Positions 36,504 to 46,237 of a stretch of 64,000 nucleotides of DNA are shown in pieces. Location: positions 930,001 through 994,000 of the forward strand of contig NZ_CP045644.1 in NCBI RefSeq assembly GCF_009498455.1. Reading direction: 5' to 3'. The position numbers and the translations under genes are program-made. The notes under the pieces are model-generated. The model made no database searches, was not told the DNA's origin, and worked only from the letters and a program-made list of their open reading frames with translations. Every line of letters begins with the position of its first letter. Position 1 is the first letter of the stretch. Origin of the DNA: Variovorax paradoxus (GTDB lineage: Bacteria; Pseudomonadota; Gammaproteobacteria; Burkholderiales; Burkholderiaceae_C).

Positions 36504-39500
36504 TCAGAAGTCCGAACAGCCGTTGCGCCGCTCGGTGTTCACGCAGCTCAGCAGGTTGGGCCGCGAGCGCACGCGCGACCATTCGCGCGCCAGCACGTCG
36601 GCGCCCTGCTGCGCGCGGTCGCCGTCGAGCGGGCCGGTGGCCAGGCAGATCGGCGCCTGGCCGATGTTCCGGTCGTACAGGTACGAGGTCAGCGGCTCGC
36701 GCACCACGTCCACCGACGGCAGCAACGGCAGGCCGCTCACACGCAGCTGGCCCGGCACCACGCGCACCGCGTAGCCCTCGGCCGACGTGAAGGTGCCGTT
36801 GATCGGGTACAGGCCCGGCGGGCTGCCCGGCAGCGCCGCAGAGAACATCGAACCGCTGAAGCCCGCGCCGGTGTCGCCGAGGATCAATCCGGTGAGGCTG
36901 TAGATGAAGAACGGGTTGGGCGCCCCCACGCTGCGCGAGGCGTCGGCGATCACCACCGTGGCCGTCGGCTGCTGCGCGTAGATGAAGTGGTTGTCGCCGG
37001 GCGTCACGGTCACGGTGCACAGGCCCAGGTAGGCGCAGTGATAGAAGTTGGGCAACGGGCCCGAGCCGGCCAGGCCGCCGCGCGTTTCGCCGACCCAGGT
37101 GTCGGCCCACACGCGCCACAGCGCGCCCGCAATGCCGTAGCCGCCCGGGTTCTGGAAGCGCGCCGCGGCCACGAGGTCGGTGCCGCCGGTGCTGCTGACG
37201 GGCGCGCCCAGCGTGAGGTCGCCGCTCAGCGTGCGCACGAACACGGTGTTGGCGGCCATCGAATCGGCCGAGCTCACCTGCGGCAGATTGCCCGCCGCAT
37301 CGAAGCCCGTGACCGACACCGGCCCGATCGTGACCGCGTTCGCATCCACATAAGCAAAGCCGCCCGCCGCGCCGCCGCCGACTGTGGCCACATCGTTGGC
37401 CGGGTTGCGCAAATCGACGCTGCCGTTGCGCGAGCGTGCAAGCAGCGCACCCGCGGTGATCGTGCCCGCGCCCGACTGGCTCACGTTGCCGCCCGACAGC
37501 AACCCCAGCGTCGCGGCCGAGACCGGCGCGTTGAGCGCGATGCCGCCGCCACCGCCTTCGTTCTGCAGGGTGAGCGCGCCCGAGGTCGAGAGTGCGCCCG
37601 CCACCGTGATGTTCGCGGCATGCGTGGTGCTGCCCGCAACGATGGTCGGCGCCGACAGCTGCGCGAACTCCGCGCCCGACACCGAGAAGCCGTTGACCGT
37701 CGGGCCGCCCAGCACGATGGACGTGGCCGTGTCGTCCGATGCGGTCATGTTGGCATCGACCCCGCCCGGGCGCAGGTCGATGGTGCCGGCCGCGACCACC
37801 GGCGCCTCGATGACGATCGAATCGCCGCTGCCGTCGTTGCTCGCGCGCAGCAGCACATTGCCGCTGCTGCGGATGCCCGGCAGCGCGCCCGGCGCGGTCG
37901 ACCCACCGCCGGCCTGCAGCACGACGCCGCGGCCACCGTTCTGCGAACGGCCCGTGACCTCGATGTTGCCGCCGCCCGTGGTAACGAGCTGTGCGCCGTC
38001 TTCCAGTCGCACGCCGCTGTCTTCGGTGGCGCCTGGCGCCGAGGGGTCGTTGTTGAAGTTGTAGCCGCGCACCGCGATGTTGCCGCTGCCGGTCGTGATG
38101 CTGCTGCCGCCGTTGATCACCACGCCGTGCGCCGCCGCGAAGGTCGACGAGGCCTGGCGCCGCGCCACGCCCTGCACCGTGACGTTGCCGCTGGTGGTGC
38201 TGATGGTGCTCGGGCCGGTCTGGCCGTCGGTGATGACCACGCCGCTGTCCCACGTGGTCGAGGTGCCTCGGATGTCCACGTTGCCGGTGGCGGTGGCGAT
38301 GCGCGCGCCCTGCAGCAGCACGTCGCCGCCTTCGATGCGCACGTTGCCGCCCGCGCCCGCGTCGCTCTGGCCGACGCGCGTGTCGACCTGCACGTCCTGC
38401 GTGAGGATCACGGTGCCGGTGGGCGCACCGGGCTGGCCGCTGAGCAGCGACACGTTGCCGCCGTCGGTGATGACCTGCCCGCCGTTCAGCCGGATGAAGC
38501 CGCTGCCGGGCGTGCCCGTGCCCACCGCGTTCATCGTCACGCTGCCGCCCTGCGTGAGGATGTTGCCTGCGAAGTCGATGAAGCCGCTGCTGCCCGAGGG
38601 CGTGCCGTCGGGGTTGACGCCCGCGTTCATCACCACGTTCAGGTCGTCGCCGCCCGTCGCGCGGATGGTGGTGCCGGGCGCGCGCGTCTGGATGCCGCTG
38701 GCGGCGTCCAGCTGGAGCGTGAGCGGGCCCTTGGAGCCGGTGTAGTTGATGTCGACGTCGGCATCGAGCGTGATGTCGCCGCCACCGCCCGGGCCGGTTC
38801 CGGTAGAGATCCGCACGCTGGTGCCGCCGTTGAGCGCGGTGTTGATGTCGCCGTCCTCGATGGTGGAGTTGGCGAGCGCATCGTACGGATTGGTGGGCAG
38901 CGTGCCGCCGGTCGTGCCGTGGCTGATGGTGAGGTCGAACGGGTCGATGAACCACTGGCCCGCCGTACCCACCGGCGCCGAGGCATCGACGCGCGCACCG
39001 CGCAGGTCGAAGCGCCCGGCCGAGGTCTCGATGCGGCCGCCGTTGCCACCGGCCGTGCCGCCGCGTGCCGACAGCTCGCCGTGGGCGCGCAGCGTCTCGG
39101 TCGCCACCACCTGGATGCTGCCGCCGTTGCCCGTGCCCGCACCGGCATTCGCTTCGAGGCTGGTGTTCTTGCCGATGGCGATGGCGTTGCTGGCCGCGAT
39201 GTCGATGCTGCCGCCACCGGTCGCGCCGCTGGCATCGAGGCGCGCCACCGCAGGCGAGCCGTCGAAATTCGTGGCGCCATCGATGAGCACGTTGCGCCCT
39301 TGCACCGAGATGCTGCCGCCCTTGCCGCTGTCGCTGGCCACCGAGGCCACCGTGCCGACGCTGGTCCCCACGCCGGAGAAGGAGGTGACCAGGCGCATCG
39401 AGACGTCGGTGCCCTGGGCGTCGATGGCGATGGTGCCGCCGCTGGTGCGCAGCGCCATGGGCCGGTCGGCATCGGTGGTGACGGCCACGCCGTAGGTGGG

Positions 39501-41975
39501 CGTGGTGGAAGGCGTGATGACGATGTCGGGGCTACCGAGCGTGGCGCTGAAGCCTTCGCTGCCCGCATGGCCGATCACGTCGATGCGCCCGCCCGCGCCG
39601 GCCGAGACCTCGCCCCGGATGGCGACGCCGTTGCCGCCGCCGGCGGACATGTTCCCCGCCGCGAAGCCCGTGTCGGTGCGCAGGCCGTCGAGGTTGGCGC
39701 CCTGGCCTTCGATGCGCACGTTGCGCTCGCTGGCGACGGTGGCGTCGTCGATGACGACCGCCGTGCTGGCGCCCACCGCGGCCCCGCCGATGTCGGACGT
39801 CCAGGTCGGGCCTTGGCCCAGGATGCCGATGTCGCCCACGGACTTCAGCACTGCGCCGCTGCTGACAGCGACGCCGCTGCGGCCGTAGCCCGCGAGGCCG
39901 TCAAGCTGCAGACCGCCGGCGCCGGCTTCGACCGTGCCGCCCGTGATCGACACGCCGCTGCTGCCGCGGAAGACGAAGTCGCTGTTGTCTTGGTCGTCGA
40001 TCCAGGTGCGGCCCTGGCCGCGCATCGACACGCGGCCTTCGCCGCCGGTCGTGACCTGGCTGCCCGCCAGCGTCACGCCGTCGCGCCACACATAGTCGCC
40101 GGTGTCGCCGCCGAGCGGAACCACGCCACCGATGGCACGGCCGTTCTGTGCGTCGCCCTGGCCAAAGAAGCGCACGTCGCCGCCGTTGGCCGCGATGGTC
40201 GCGCCGGTCAGCACGATGGCGGCGGCGTAGTCGCTCTCGGCGGAAGGGTTGCCGCTGCTGTTGTTGATGTTCTTCGCGTTGGCGGCGACCAGGCCGGTGG
40301 AATCGGCGTTGAAGTCGACATGCAGTGCGCCTTGCTGCGACGTGATGGCGGAGCCCTCGTTCATGACGATGCTGCCGGCCGAGTCGACGCGCAGCCGCGC
40401 CGTGCCGCCTTCGCTCTTGATGACCTGCACGCCGGGCGCAAAGGTGACGCCCGCGCCGACGCCGGTGCGCCCGCTCGCCAGCGTCACGTCGGTGCCGCGG
40501 CCCAGCGTGTCGCCGACGCTGCCGGCGCTCACAGAACCACCGGTGAAGAACGGCAACTTGCTGTCGTACACCGGCACGTTGCCGGCCTCGACGATGCCCA
40601 GGTCCGACTGCTTCGCGCTCACCGTCCAGCTGCCGTTGGCGCCGCCTTGCGCCCCGCCGCCCGCGTCGACACGCACGGCCTGCACGCGCACCGAGTCGGC
40701 CTCGTTCGAGATCGCACCGCCCTTGCCGGCGCCCGCGCCGCGTGCGGTCATCTCGCCGTAGGCCTGCAACCGCGAGGCGCGCTCCGGTGCCGCGTCGGCC
40801 TCGCCGACCAGGGCCTGGCCCTGGGCGCTGGCCGTGGTGACGGTGCCGCCCGCGCCGCCGGTGGTGGCGTCGGCGCGCAGCACCGACGTGGACGACAGCG
40901 CCACGTCGTAGCCATGCACCGACACGTTGCCGCCGCCGGCCTGGCCGCTGGCATCGATCACCGCGCGCTGGTCGCCCGCGCCGGTGCCTTCGATGCGCAC
41001 CTGCCCGGCCGCGATGCGGATGTTGCCGCCGCGCTGGCCCGCGCCCGCGCCGGTGGCGTCGAGCAGGCCGCCGTTCATCTCGATGCGGTTGTCGCGGCCC
41101 GCGCCGAGCACGATCTCGCCGTTGACGTTCTCCAGCGTGCGCGCGCGCACCGTGCCCGACTGGTTCACCACCAGCTCGCCCGCCGTGTTGGAGCTGCCGA
41201 CGAGCATCACGCGCCCGCCGTCGGCCTGCAAGCTGGCGCCCGCGGCGTTTACCACCTTGGCGCTGGTGGCCATGGCATCGGCCGCGACCACGAGGTTGGT
41301 GAGCCCGTCGTTGCCGAGGTCGAAGCTGATCTTGCGGCCCGAGGCCAGCGCGACGGTGCTGCCGTCGGCGACGATGCGGCCGGAGTTGGCCACCTCGGCG
41401 CCCATCAGCACCACGGGACCGCCGACGGCGGTGAGCACGCCGGCGTTGCTCACGGCTTTGGTGTTGCCGTCGGGCCGTTCGAAAGTGAGCTGGGTGCCGC
41501 CTTCGAGGAAGGCGTTGTCGGTGGTGCTCAGCGCCAGCGTGGAGGCCACGAGGCCACCCACGTTGACCTGCGCGCCCTGGCTGAACACCACGCCGTTCGG
41601 GTTGACGAGGAACACGCGCCCGTTGGCCGTGAGCTGGCCGGCGATGGTCGAGAGCTCGTTGCCCATCACGCGGTTGAGCAGGATGCTGGACGCGCCCATC
41701 GACTGATTGATGTTGACCGCGTCCTTCGCGCCAATGGAGAAGGCGTTCCAGTTGATGATCGCGCGCAGCGACGCCTGCGAGATCGCCAGTGCCTGTCCGC
41801 CCAGCGGCGATGCGGTGGTCGAACCCGCCACGCCCACGCTGCCCTGCGTGGTGTAGCCGCCCGGTCCGAAGCTCGGCAGGATGGTTTGCGCCAGCGCCGG
41901 CGCCAGGCCCATGCAGGCGATAGCAAGCGCCAGCGGGCGCAGCGTCGGCCGGGGTTGGAAGTTGCGTGGCTTCAT
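36504..41975 (-). CDS. Two-partner secretion exoprotein TpsA (filamentous haemagglutinin-like)
   Basis: This 1823-aa secreted adhesin-like protein has a signal peptide (LALAIACMGLAPALAQ) and a TPS domain (about 35-290) with INWNAFSIG, LNRVMGNELSTIAGQL and VNPNGVVFSQGAQVNVGG. A long run of Gly/Val/Thr-rich beta-helix repeats follows. Near the C-terminus (about 1690-1780) is an MBG-type module (ATVVIADASRSVGAPNPFF), and the end has paired Cys residues (LLSCVNTERRNGC). No toxin domain is seen, so it looks like an adhesin rather than a CdiA. It lies 2 nt after the tpsB stop, in an operon with tpsB and a CHAT protease. Confidence 0.92.
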   Translation of the reverse strand: MKPRNFQPRPTLRPLALAIACMGLAPALAQTILPSFGPGGYTTQGSVGVAGSTTASPLGGQALAISQASLRAIINWNAFSIGAKDAVNINQSMGASSILLNRVMGNELSTIAGQLTANGRVFLVNPNGVVFSQGAQVNVGGLVASTLALSTTDNAFLEGGTQLTFERPDGNTKAVSNAGVLTAVGGPVVLMGAEVANSGRIVADGSTVALASGRKISFDLGNDGLTNLVVAADAMATSAKVVNAAGASLQADGGRVMLVGSSNTAGELVVNQSGTVRARTLENVNGEIVLGAGRDNRIEMNGGLLDATGAGAGQRGGNIRIAAGQVRIEGTGAGDQRAVIDASGQAGGGNVSVHGYDVALSSTSVLRADATTGGAGGTVTTASAQGQALVGEADAAPERASRLQAYGEMTARGAGAGKGGAISNEADSVRVQAVRVDAGGGAQGGANGSWTVSAKQSDLGIVEAGNVPVYDSKLPFFTGGSVSAGSVGDTLGRGTDVTLASGRTGVGAGVTFAPGVQVIKSEGGTARLRVDSAGSIVMNEGSAITSQQGALHVDFNADSTGLVAANAKNINNSSGNPSAESDYAAAIVLTGATIAANGGDVRFFGQGDAQNGRAIGGVVPLGGDTGDYVWRDGVTLAGSQVTTGGEGRVSMRGQGRTWIDDQDNSDFVFRGSSGVSITGGTVEAGAGGLQLDGLAGYGRSGVAVSSGAVLKSVGDIGILGQGPTWTSDIGGAAVGASTAVVIDDATVASERNVRIEGQGANLDGLRTDTGFAAGNMSAGGGNGVAIRGEVSAGAGGRIDVIGHAGSEGFSATLGSPDIVITPSTTPTYGVAVTTDADRPMALRTSGGTIAIDAQGTDVSMRLVTSFSGVGTSVGTVASVASDSGKGGSISVQGRNVLIDGATNFDGSPAVARLDASGATGGGSIDIAASNAIAIGKNTSLEANAGAGTGNGGSIQVVATETLRAHGELSARGGTAGGNGGRIETSAGRFDLRGARVDASAPVGTAGQWFIDPFDLTISHGTTGGTLPTNPYDALANSTIEDGDINTALNGGTSVRISTGTGPGGGGDITLDADVDINYTGSKGPLTLQLDAASGIQTRAPGTTIRATGGDDLNVVMNAGVNPDGTPSGSSGFIDFAGNILTQGGSVTMNAVGTGTPGSGFIRLNGGQVITDGGNVSLLSGQPGAPTGTVILTQDVQVDTRVGQSDAGAGGNVRIEGGDVLLQGARIATATGNVDIRGTSTTWDSGVVITDGQTGPSTISTTSGNVTVQGVARRQASSTFAAAHGVVINGGSSITTGSGNIAVRGYNFNNDPSAPGATEDSGVRLEDGAQLVTTGGGNIEVTGRSQNGGRGVVLQAGGGSTAPGALPGIRSSGNVLLRASNDGSGDSIVIEAPVVAAGTIDLRPGGVDANMTASDDTATSIVLGGPTVNGFSVSGAEFAQLSAPTIVAGSTTHAANITVAGALSTSGALTLQNEGGGGGIALNAPVSAATLGLLSGGNVSQSGAGTITAGALLARSRNGSVDLRNPANDVATVGGGAAGGFAYVDANAVTIGPVSVTGFDAAGNLPQVSSADSMAANTVFVRTLSGDLTLGAPVSSTGGTDLVAAARFQNPGGYGIAGALWRVWADTWVGETRGGLAGSGPLPNFYHCAYLGLCTVTVTPGDNHFIYAQQPTATVVIADASRSVGAPNPFFIYSLTGLILGDTGAGFSGSMFSAALPGSPPGLYPINGTFTSAEGYAVRVVPGQLRVSGLPLLPSVDVVREPLTSYLYDRNIGQAPICLATGPLDGDRAQQGADVLAREWSRVRSRPNLLSCVNTERRNGCSDF

Positions 41976-41977
41976 GG

Positions 41978-43738
41978 TCAGAACGCCTTTTGCAGCTGCA
42001 CGTACAGCCGCGGATTGCGCCCGCCGCCGTCGGTCTGCGCGGGCGGTGTGCCGGCGCGCCAGGCGAGCGTGGCGTTGATCGAGAAGTTGCCCGGGCGCGA
42101 CCAGCTCAGTCCGATGCCGTAGCCGCGCAGGCTGTGGGAGTTCTCGCCGTCGAAGGGCGAGGGATGGCGCGCGATCTTTCCGCGTGCCGCGTCGTAGAAC
42201 AGGTAGGGCGTGACCTCGTCGGTCGCCGCCCACCGGTATTCGAAGGTGCCGATCAGGCCCTCGTCCACCAGCAGTTCACCCGAGGGGTAGGCGCGCACCG
42301 CGCGGGCGCCGCCGAGCGCGAGCTTTTCGGAGGCGTCGAGGTTCTTGCTGGCCCACTGGCCGCCGACCGAGAAGTACAGCGAATGGCGCGGCACGATGGA
42401 CTGCAGGCGCGACACCTGGAAGCTCAGCTTGGTGAAGCCGCCTTCGGTGTGGCGCCCGCCGAACTGCTGGTCGGACTGGAAGCTCTGCGGATCGCGGATC
42501 GACAGGTCGCCGTGGTACAGCGTGCCCGAGCTGGCCCAATAGCCGCCGCCCAGCACCTCGTCGCGCCGCTCCCAGGCCCAGCCGATGCCGAAGCCCTGCA
42601 CGCGTTTCTTCGCGGTGAAGTCGACGCCGCGCAGCTCGTCGGTGAGGTCTTTCACGTCGGCCGTGAGGCGCAGGAACAGGTTCTGCTGGCGCTGGCGGAT
42701 CAGCGGGTAGTTGAGCGACACGTCGAGCACGTCGGCACGGCCGCGCGCGTCGAGGTCGACGAACTGGCCGCCCAGGTCGTAGCTCACGCGCGAGATGCCG
42801 ATGCCCGCGCGCAGGCCGCTGGTGCCCAGCGGCGCCTCGTACGACACGCGGCCGTACTGCAGCGCGTTGCTGTTGGACAGCAGCACGCGCGCGTCGAGGT
42901 TGTCGCCGATGCCGAAGGGGCTGAGCCAGCGCGCCGTGCCGCCCACGCGGTAGCGCCCCGCCTCCTTGGTGCCGTGGTTGTCGGCCTCGGCCGAGAAGGC
43001 CCAGCGCGAGCCGGCCTCGACCTCGACCGACAGATCGGTGGTGCCAGCCTGCGCGCCCTCTTGCAGGCTCGACGAGACCTTGAGGCCGGGCTGGTCCGAC
43101 AGCAGCAGCATCGCGCGCTCGTAGGCCGGCGCGTTCACGGCCTCGCCCGGCTGCAGCGCCGCCAGGAAACCGCGCACGCGCGCCTCGCTGATCGGCGCTT
43201 CGGGCGCCACCAGCACCTCGACCTTGCCGAGCCGGCCTTCGATGATGCTGATCTCGACGACGCCGTCGCGCACCGTCTGCACCGGCACCACGGCCTGCGC
43301 GAGAAAGTAGCCGCGCTCCTTGTAGCGCGTGGTGACCGCCTGCGCGAGCCCTTCGAGGTCGCCGAGCGTGACGTCGCGGCCGATGTAGGGCGCGGTGATC
43401 GTCTGCAGTTCTTCGTTGCTCAGCGCCTTCACGCCGTTCAGGCGCAGGTCGGTGAGCTTGAAGCTGCCCGCACCCGCCGCGGGCCGCGGCGGCGCAGGCA
43501 GGGTTTGCGGGGCGACGGCGCCGGGGGCCTGTGCGACGGGACGGTCGCAGCTGCCGCACGGGTCCTTGGTGGGGAGTAGCGTGGTGGCTTCCTGCGCATG
43601 GGCGCGGGGCATGGCGATCCACAGCGTGGCACCGACGAGTGCCATGGCTGCGAGAGCGACCGGAGTCGGCCGTGGACGAAGGCGGATCGCAGAGGCCATG
43701 GCAGTGCTTCTTTGCAAAAGGGAGCGTGGCGAAGACAT
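41978..43738 (-). CDS. Outer-membrane TpsB transporter (ShlB/FhaC family)
   Basis: This 586-aa protein exports the TpsA downstream. It has a signal peptide near residues 25-50, POTRA domains (about 90-240; ELQTITAPYIGRDVTLGDLEGL and GYFLAQAVVP) and a 16-strand barrel. The barrel includes the family's conserved VRAYPSGELLVDEG-type motif (GGARAVRAYP) and a terminal Phe (LYVQLQKAF). The ATG at 43738 is 2 nt after the CHAT gene stop; an ATG 13 codons on would also give an export signal. Confidence 0.93.
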   Translation of the reverse strand: MSSPRSLLQRSTAMASAIRLRPRPTPVALAAMALVGATLWIAMPRAHAQEATTLLPTKDPCGSCDRPVAQAPGAVAPQTLPAPPRPAAGAGSFKLTDLRLNGVKALSNEELQTITAPYIGRDVTLGDLEGLAQAVTTRYKERGYFLAQAVVPVQTVRDGVVEISIIEGRLGKVEVLVAPEAPISEARVRGFLAALQPGEAVNAPAYERAMLLLSDQPGLKVSSSLQEGAQAGTTDLSVEVEAGSRWAFSAEADNHGTKEAGRYRVGGTARWLSPFGIGDNLDARVLLSNSNALQYGRVSYEAPLGTSGLRAGIGISRVSYDLGGQFVDLDARGRADVLDVSLNYPLIRQRQQNLFLRLTADVKDLTDELRGVDFTAKKRVQGFGIGWAWERRDEVLGGGYWASSGTLYHGDLSIRDPQSFQSDQQFGGRHTEGGFTKLSFQVSRLQSIVPRHSLYFSVGGQWASKNLDASEKLALGGARAVRAYPSGELLVDEGLIGTFEYRWAATDEVTPYLFYDAARGKIARHPSPFDGENSHSLRGYGIGLSWSRPGNFSINATLAWRAGTPPAQTDGGGRNPRLYVQLQKAF

Positions 43739-43740
43739 GG

Positions 43741-45933
43741 TCAGCCTCCCACCGTGAGGCGCCAGTTGCCGATCAGGTTGAACGGCGCCCAGAAGAAGGG
43801 GTGGGACATCTTGGGATCTTTCAGCACGGCCAGCTGTCCGGCCTGCATGGCCTTCTGGATGTCGCGTCCCTTGGCGAGCTCGCCGTAGAGCGTGCCCATG
43901 AGCACGGCGGTGGCGTCGTCCGACACGGGCCACAGCGACGCGATGAGGCTGGAGCTGCCGGCCGAGAGGAACGAGCGTGTGAAGCCCAGCACCTCGTCGC
44001 CCTGCGCGATGCGCCCCAGGCCCGACTCGCAGGCCGAGAGCGTGACCAGCGCCGTGCCTTCCATCGGCATCGCGAGGATCTCGTGCGCCTCGAGAAAGTT
44101 CTGTTTGCCACCCTCGTTGGCCAGCAGGATGCGCGAGTACAGCGGATCGACCTCGTCGGCCTCGGCGTGGGCCGCCACGTGCATCAGCGGCGAGCGCGAG
44201 GCCACGTCGCGGAACTGCGTCTTGGTGGCGGCCGCGCCCATGTACACCGTGTTGCGCGGGAACAGCTGCGCGAGCTGCTTCACCTCGGTCTCGGCGCCGG
44301 GCAGGTCGTACTTGTCCTCGATGCGCGGATTGCCGAAGGCCGTGAGCGACGCGTTCACGCGCGGCGTTCGCTGCGCCAACTGCACCGCGATGCTGATCGA
44401 CGGCGCCACCGACACCGGGTGCGTCTCGATGAGGTAGCGGCCGTCCAGGCGCAGCGCCTGGAACGGCAGGTAGTGCAGCGGCCCGTGCGGCACCACCACC
44501 ACGCGCTGCCCCGGCACCAGGCCCAGCGGGCCGAGCAGCGCGGCACCCAGCTTGTCGGCGTTGGTGATGGCGGCGCGGCGGCCGCGCACGATCGAATTGC
44601 GGAAGGTCTCGACGAGTTCGGTGAGCTCTTCGCGCTTCACCCCGATGCGCTTCTCGGTGATGCTGTCCGGCCCCACGACCCAGACCATCAGGCGGTCGGG
44701 CAGCGCGTGGTACTGCACCACGCGCTCGTCGGCCGCCAGCGTGCGCTGCAGCGCGGCCACGCCGACCATGCCAGCCGAAGATTCACTGAGCTTCGCGCGG
44801 CCACGCACCGCATCGAGCAGCGCGCGCGAGCGGCTGTGCTCGCTGACCTCGAAGGCGCGCTGCGGATCGCCCGCTTCGCTGTACACCGACACGCCGCGCT
44901 CGAACACCGACTGCAGGTCGGAGAACAGGCCCATCTTCACTTCTTCGCTGCGAAAGCGCGCGCGCACCTGGTCGACATCGGCGAGCGCGCGGCCCGCGGC
45001 GTCGGCCGCGGCCTGCTTCTGGCCCAGCGCGAGTTCGCTGCGCGCCACGCCGTCCCAGGCCCAGAGCCGGTAGTAGGCGGTGTCGGTGCCGACCTGCCGC
45101 GTGGTGAGTGCGCGGTACCTGTCGCGCGCCTCGGTCGGCTTGTTCTCGGCCAGCAGCAGGCGGGCGCGCGTGCGTTCGAGCTGCGCGGCCAGCGGCGCTT
45201 CACGCGGCTCGGCCATGCCGCCGAGCACCTGGCGTGCGCGTGCAGCGTCACCCGCTTCGATGAGCGCGTTGACCAGCGAAGCCTGCACCAGCGGCGCATA
45301 GCGCGGCGAGCTGTTGGCCAGTGCCTCGTCGTAGCTGAGCACCGCGCCGGCGAAGTCGCCGCGCCGCGTGCGCACGTCGCCGATCACTTTCTGCACCGGA
45401 CCGACCACCAGCTTCGGATCGCGCGCGGTGTGGCGCAGCGCTTCGCGTGCGAACTCCTCGGCCTTTTCGAGCTGGCCCGAGTAGCTGTAGACGATCGCCA
45501 GGTCGCGGTTGGCCACGGCGCGCAGGTTCGGGTCGCTGGTGGCGTTGGCCAGGTGCAGCGCCTTGCTCGCGGCGCGCACGCTCTGGCGAAACTCGCCCGC
45601 CTCGGCCAAGGCGACCGCCTGGCTGCAGTACTGATAGCCCGAGAGCTTGACCGCGTCCTGCCCGTAGAGCACCGCGCCTTCGCTGGTCAGCGCCAGCAGC
45701 GTGTCGGTGTCCGCAAGGCGCGCCTGCGCCATCCGGTCGGCCGCGGCTTCGGCACTCGGGCCGCCCGCTGAAGCAGCGGGAGCCGCAGGTGGTGCTGGCG
45801 CGGGTCGTTGCGCCAGGGCTGAAGGACCGCCGGGGCCCAGAAGCAGCACACCCACCAGGCCGACCGCACCGGCAGCAAGACCGGCACGGCGACGCGCCGG
45901 ATGCGTACATCCCCATCTCGAAAACCACGCCAT
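43741..45933 (-). CDS. TPR-CHAT caspase-like protease
   Basis: This 730-aa protein has an N-terminal hydrophobic export or anchor segment (about 18-40), tetratricopeptide-type helical repeats (about 70-330) and a C-terminal CHAT domain with catalytic His589 (HVAAHAEAD) and Cys635 (LSACESGLG). CHAT proteases are caspase relatives (separase-like). It is the first gene of an operon with tpsB and tpsA, so a role in processing or releasing the exoprotein is likely but inferred. The ATG at 45933 has AGGGGG seven bases upstream; an ATG six codons earlier is possible. Confidence 0.9.
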   Translation of the reverse strand: MAWFSRWGCTHPARRRAGLAAGAVGLVGVLLLGPGGPSALAQRPAPAPPAAPAASAGGPSAEAAADRMAQARLADTDTLLALTSEGAVLYGQDAVKLSGYQYCSQAVALAEAGEFRQSVRAASKALHLANATSDPNLRAVANRDLAIVYSYSGQLEKAEEFAREALRHTARDPKLVVGPVQKVIGDVRTRRGDFAGAVLSYDEALANSSPRYAPLVQASLVNALIEAGDAARARQVLGGMAEPREAPLAAQLERTRARLLLAENKPTEARDRYRALTTRQVGTDTAYYRLWAWDGVARSELALGQKQAAADAAGRALADVDQVRARFRSEEVKMGLFSDLQSVFERGVSVYSEAGDPQRAFEVSEHSRSRALLDAVRGRAKLSESSAGMVGVAALQRTLAADERVVQYHALPDRLMVWVVGPDSITEKRIGVKREELTELVETFRNSIVRGRRAAITNADKLGAALLGPLGLVPGQRVVVVPHGPLHYLPFQALRLDGRYLIETHPVSVAPSISIAVQLAQRTPRVNASLTAFGNPRIEDKYDLPGAETEVKQLAQLFPRNTVYMGAAATKTQFRDVASRSPLMHVAAHAEADEVDPLYSRILLANEGGKQNFLEAHEILAMPMEGTALVTLSACESGLGRIAQGDEVLGFTRSFLSAGSSSLIASLWPVSDDATAVLMGTLYGELAKGRDIQKAMQAGQLAVLKDPKMSHPFFWAPFNLIGNWRLTVGG

Positions 45934-46237
45934 TGAACCCCCTCGACCCATGCACTCGCTGCCGCGAACGCTCGACGCCGCGGGAGTGCGCGCCGTTCAG
46001 GCCTCGAGGGAAAGTCTAGGAGGGGGTGTTCACCTCGCCTATTCGCAAGACGGTCTAGCGCGAATGGACTAGCGGCTTGTCTCGCCGGAAGAAAGCTCAA
46101 ATGCCAAGTCCGTCACCTATTGCGCATCCGCGTCGATTGCGCAAGCGGGGCGGTGGTTTGGATGACCATTGTTATCAGTGTGATCGCGATGCGGCTCGCA
46201 AACTGCGCGACCTGTTTTCCTCCCAAGGAAGTCGTCG
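45934..46237. other. Divergent intergenic region between CHAT gene and vgrG copy 2
   Basis: About 300 bp that should hold both promoters. The last 75 bp (46163-46237) are the conserved vgrG leader shared with copy 1, including AAGGAAG upstream of the ATG. Earlier sequence contains TAGCGCGAATGGACTAGCG, an imperfect direct repeat of CTAGCG. No confident promoter boxes are seen. Confidence 0.4.

Noticed and set aside
36987..42122. 1711-codon open frame on the plus strand opposite tpsA
   Set aside because: It is fully antisense to a clear haemagglutinin-type gene; its residues are the low-complexity Arg/Ala/Gly/His mix typical of reversed GC-rich coding sequence.
25003..46162. Possible integrative element or prophage between the vgrG copies
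   Set aside because: No integrase, transposase, attachment site, tRNA or phage structural gene is seen; the flanking repeats are vgrG coding sequence.
46077..46237. Open frame starting at 46077 with a Cys-containing peptide upstream of vgrG copy 2
   Set aside because: The 5' part is not conserved with the copy 1 locus; only the 75-bp leader is shared, so I list the leader as an element and not a gene.
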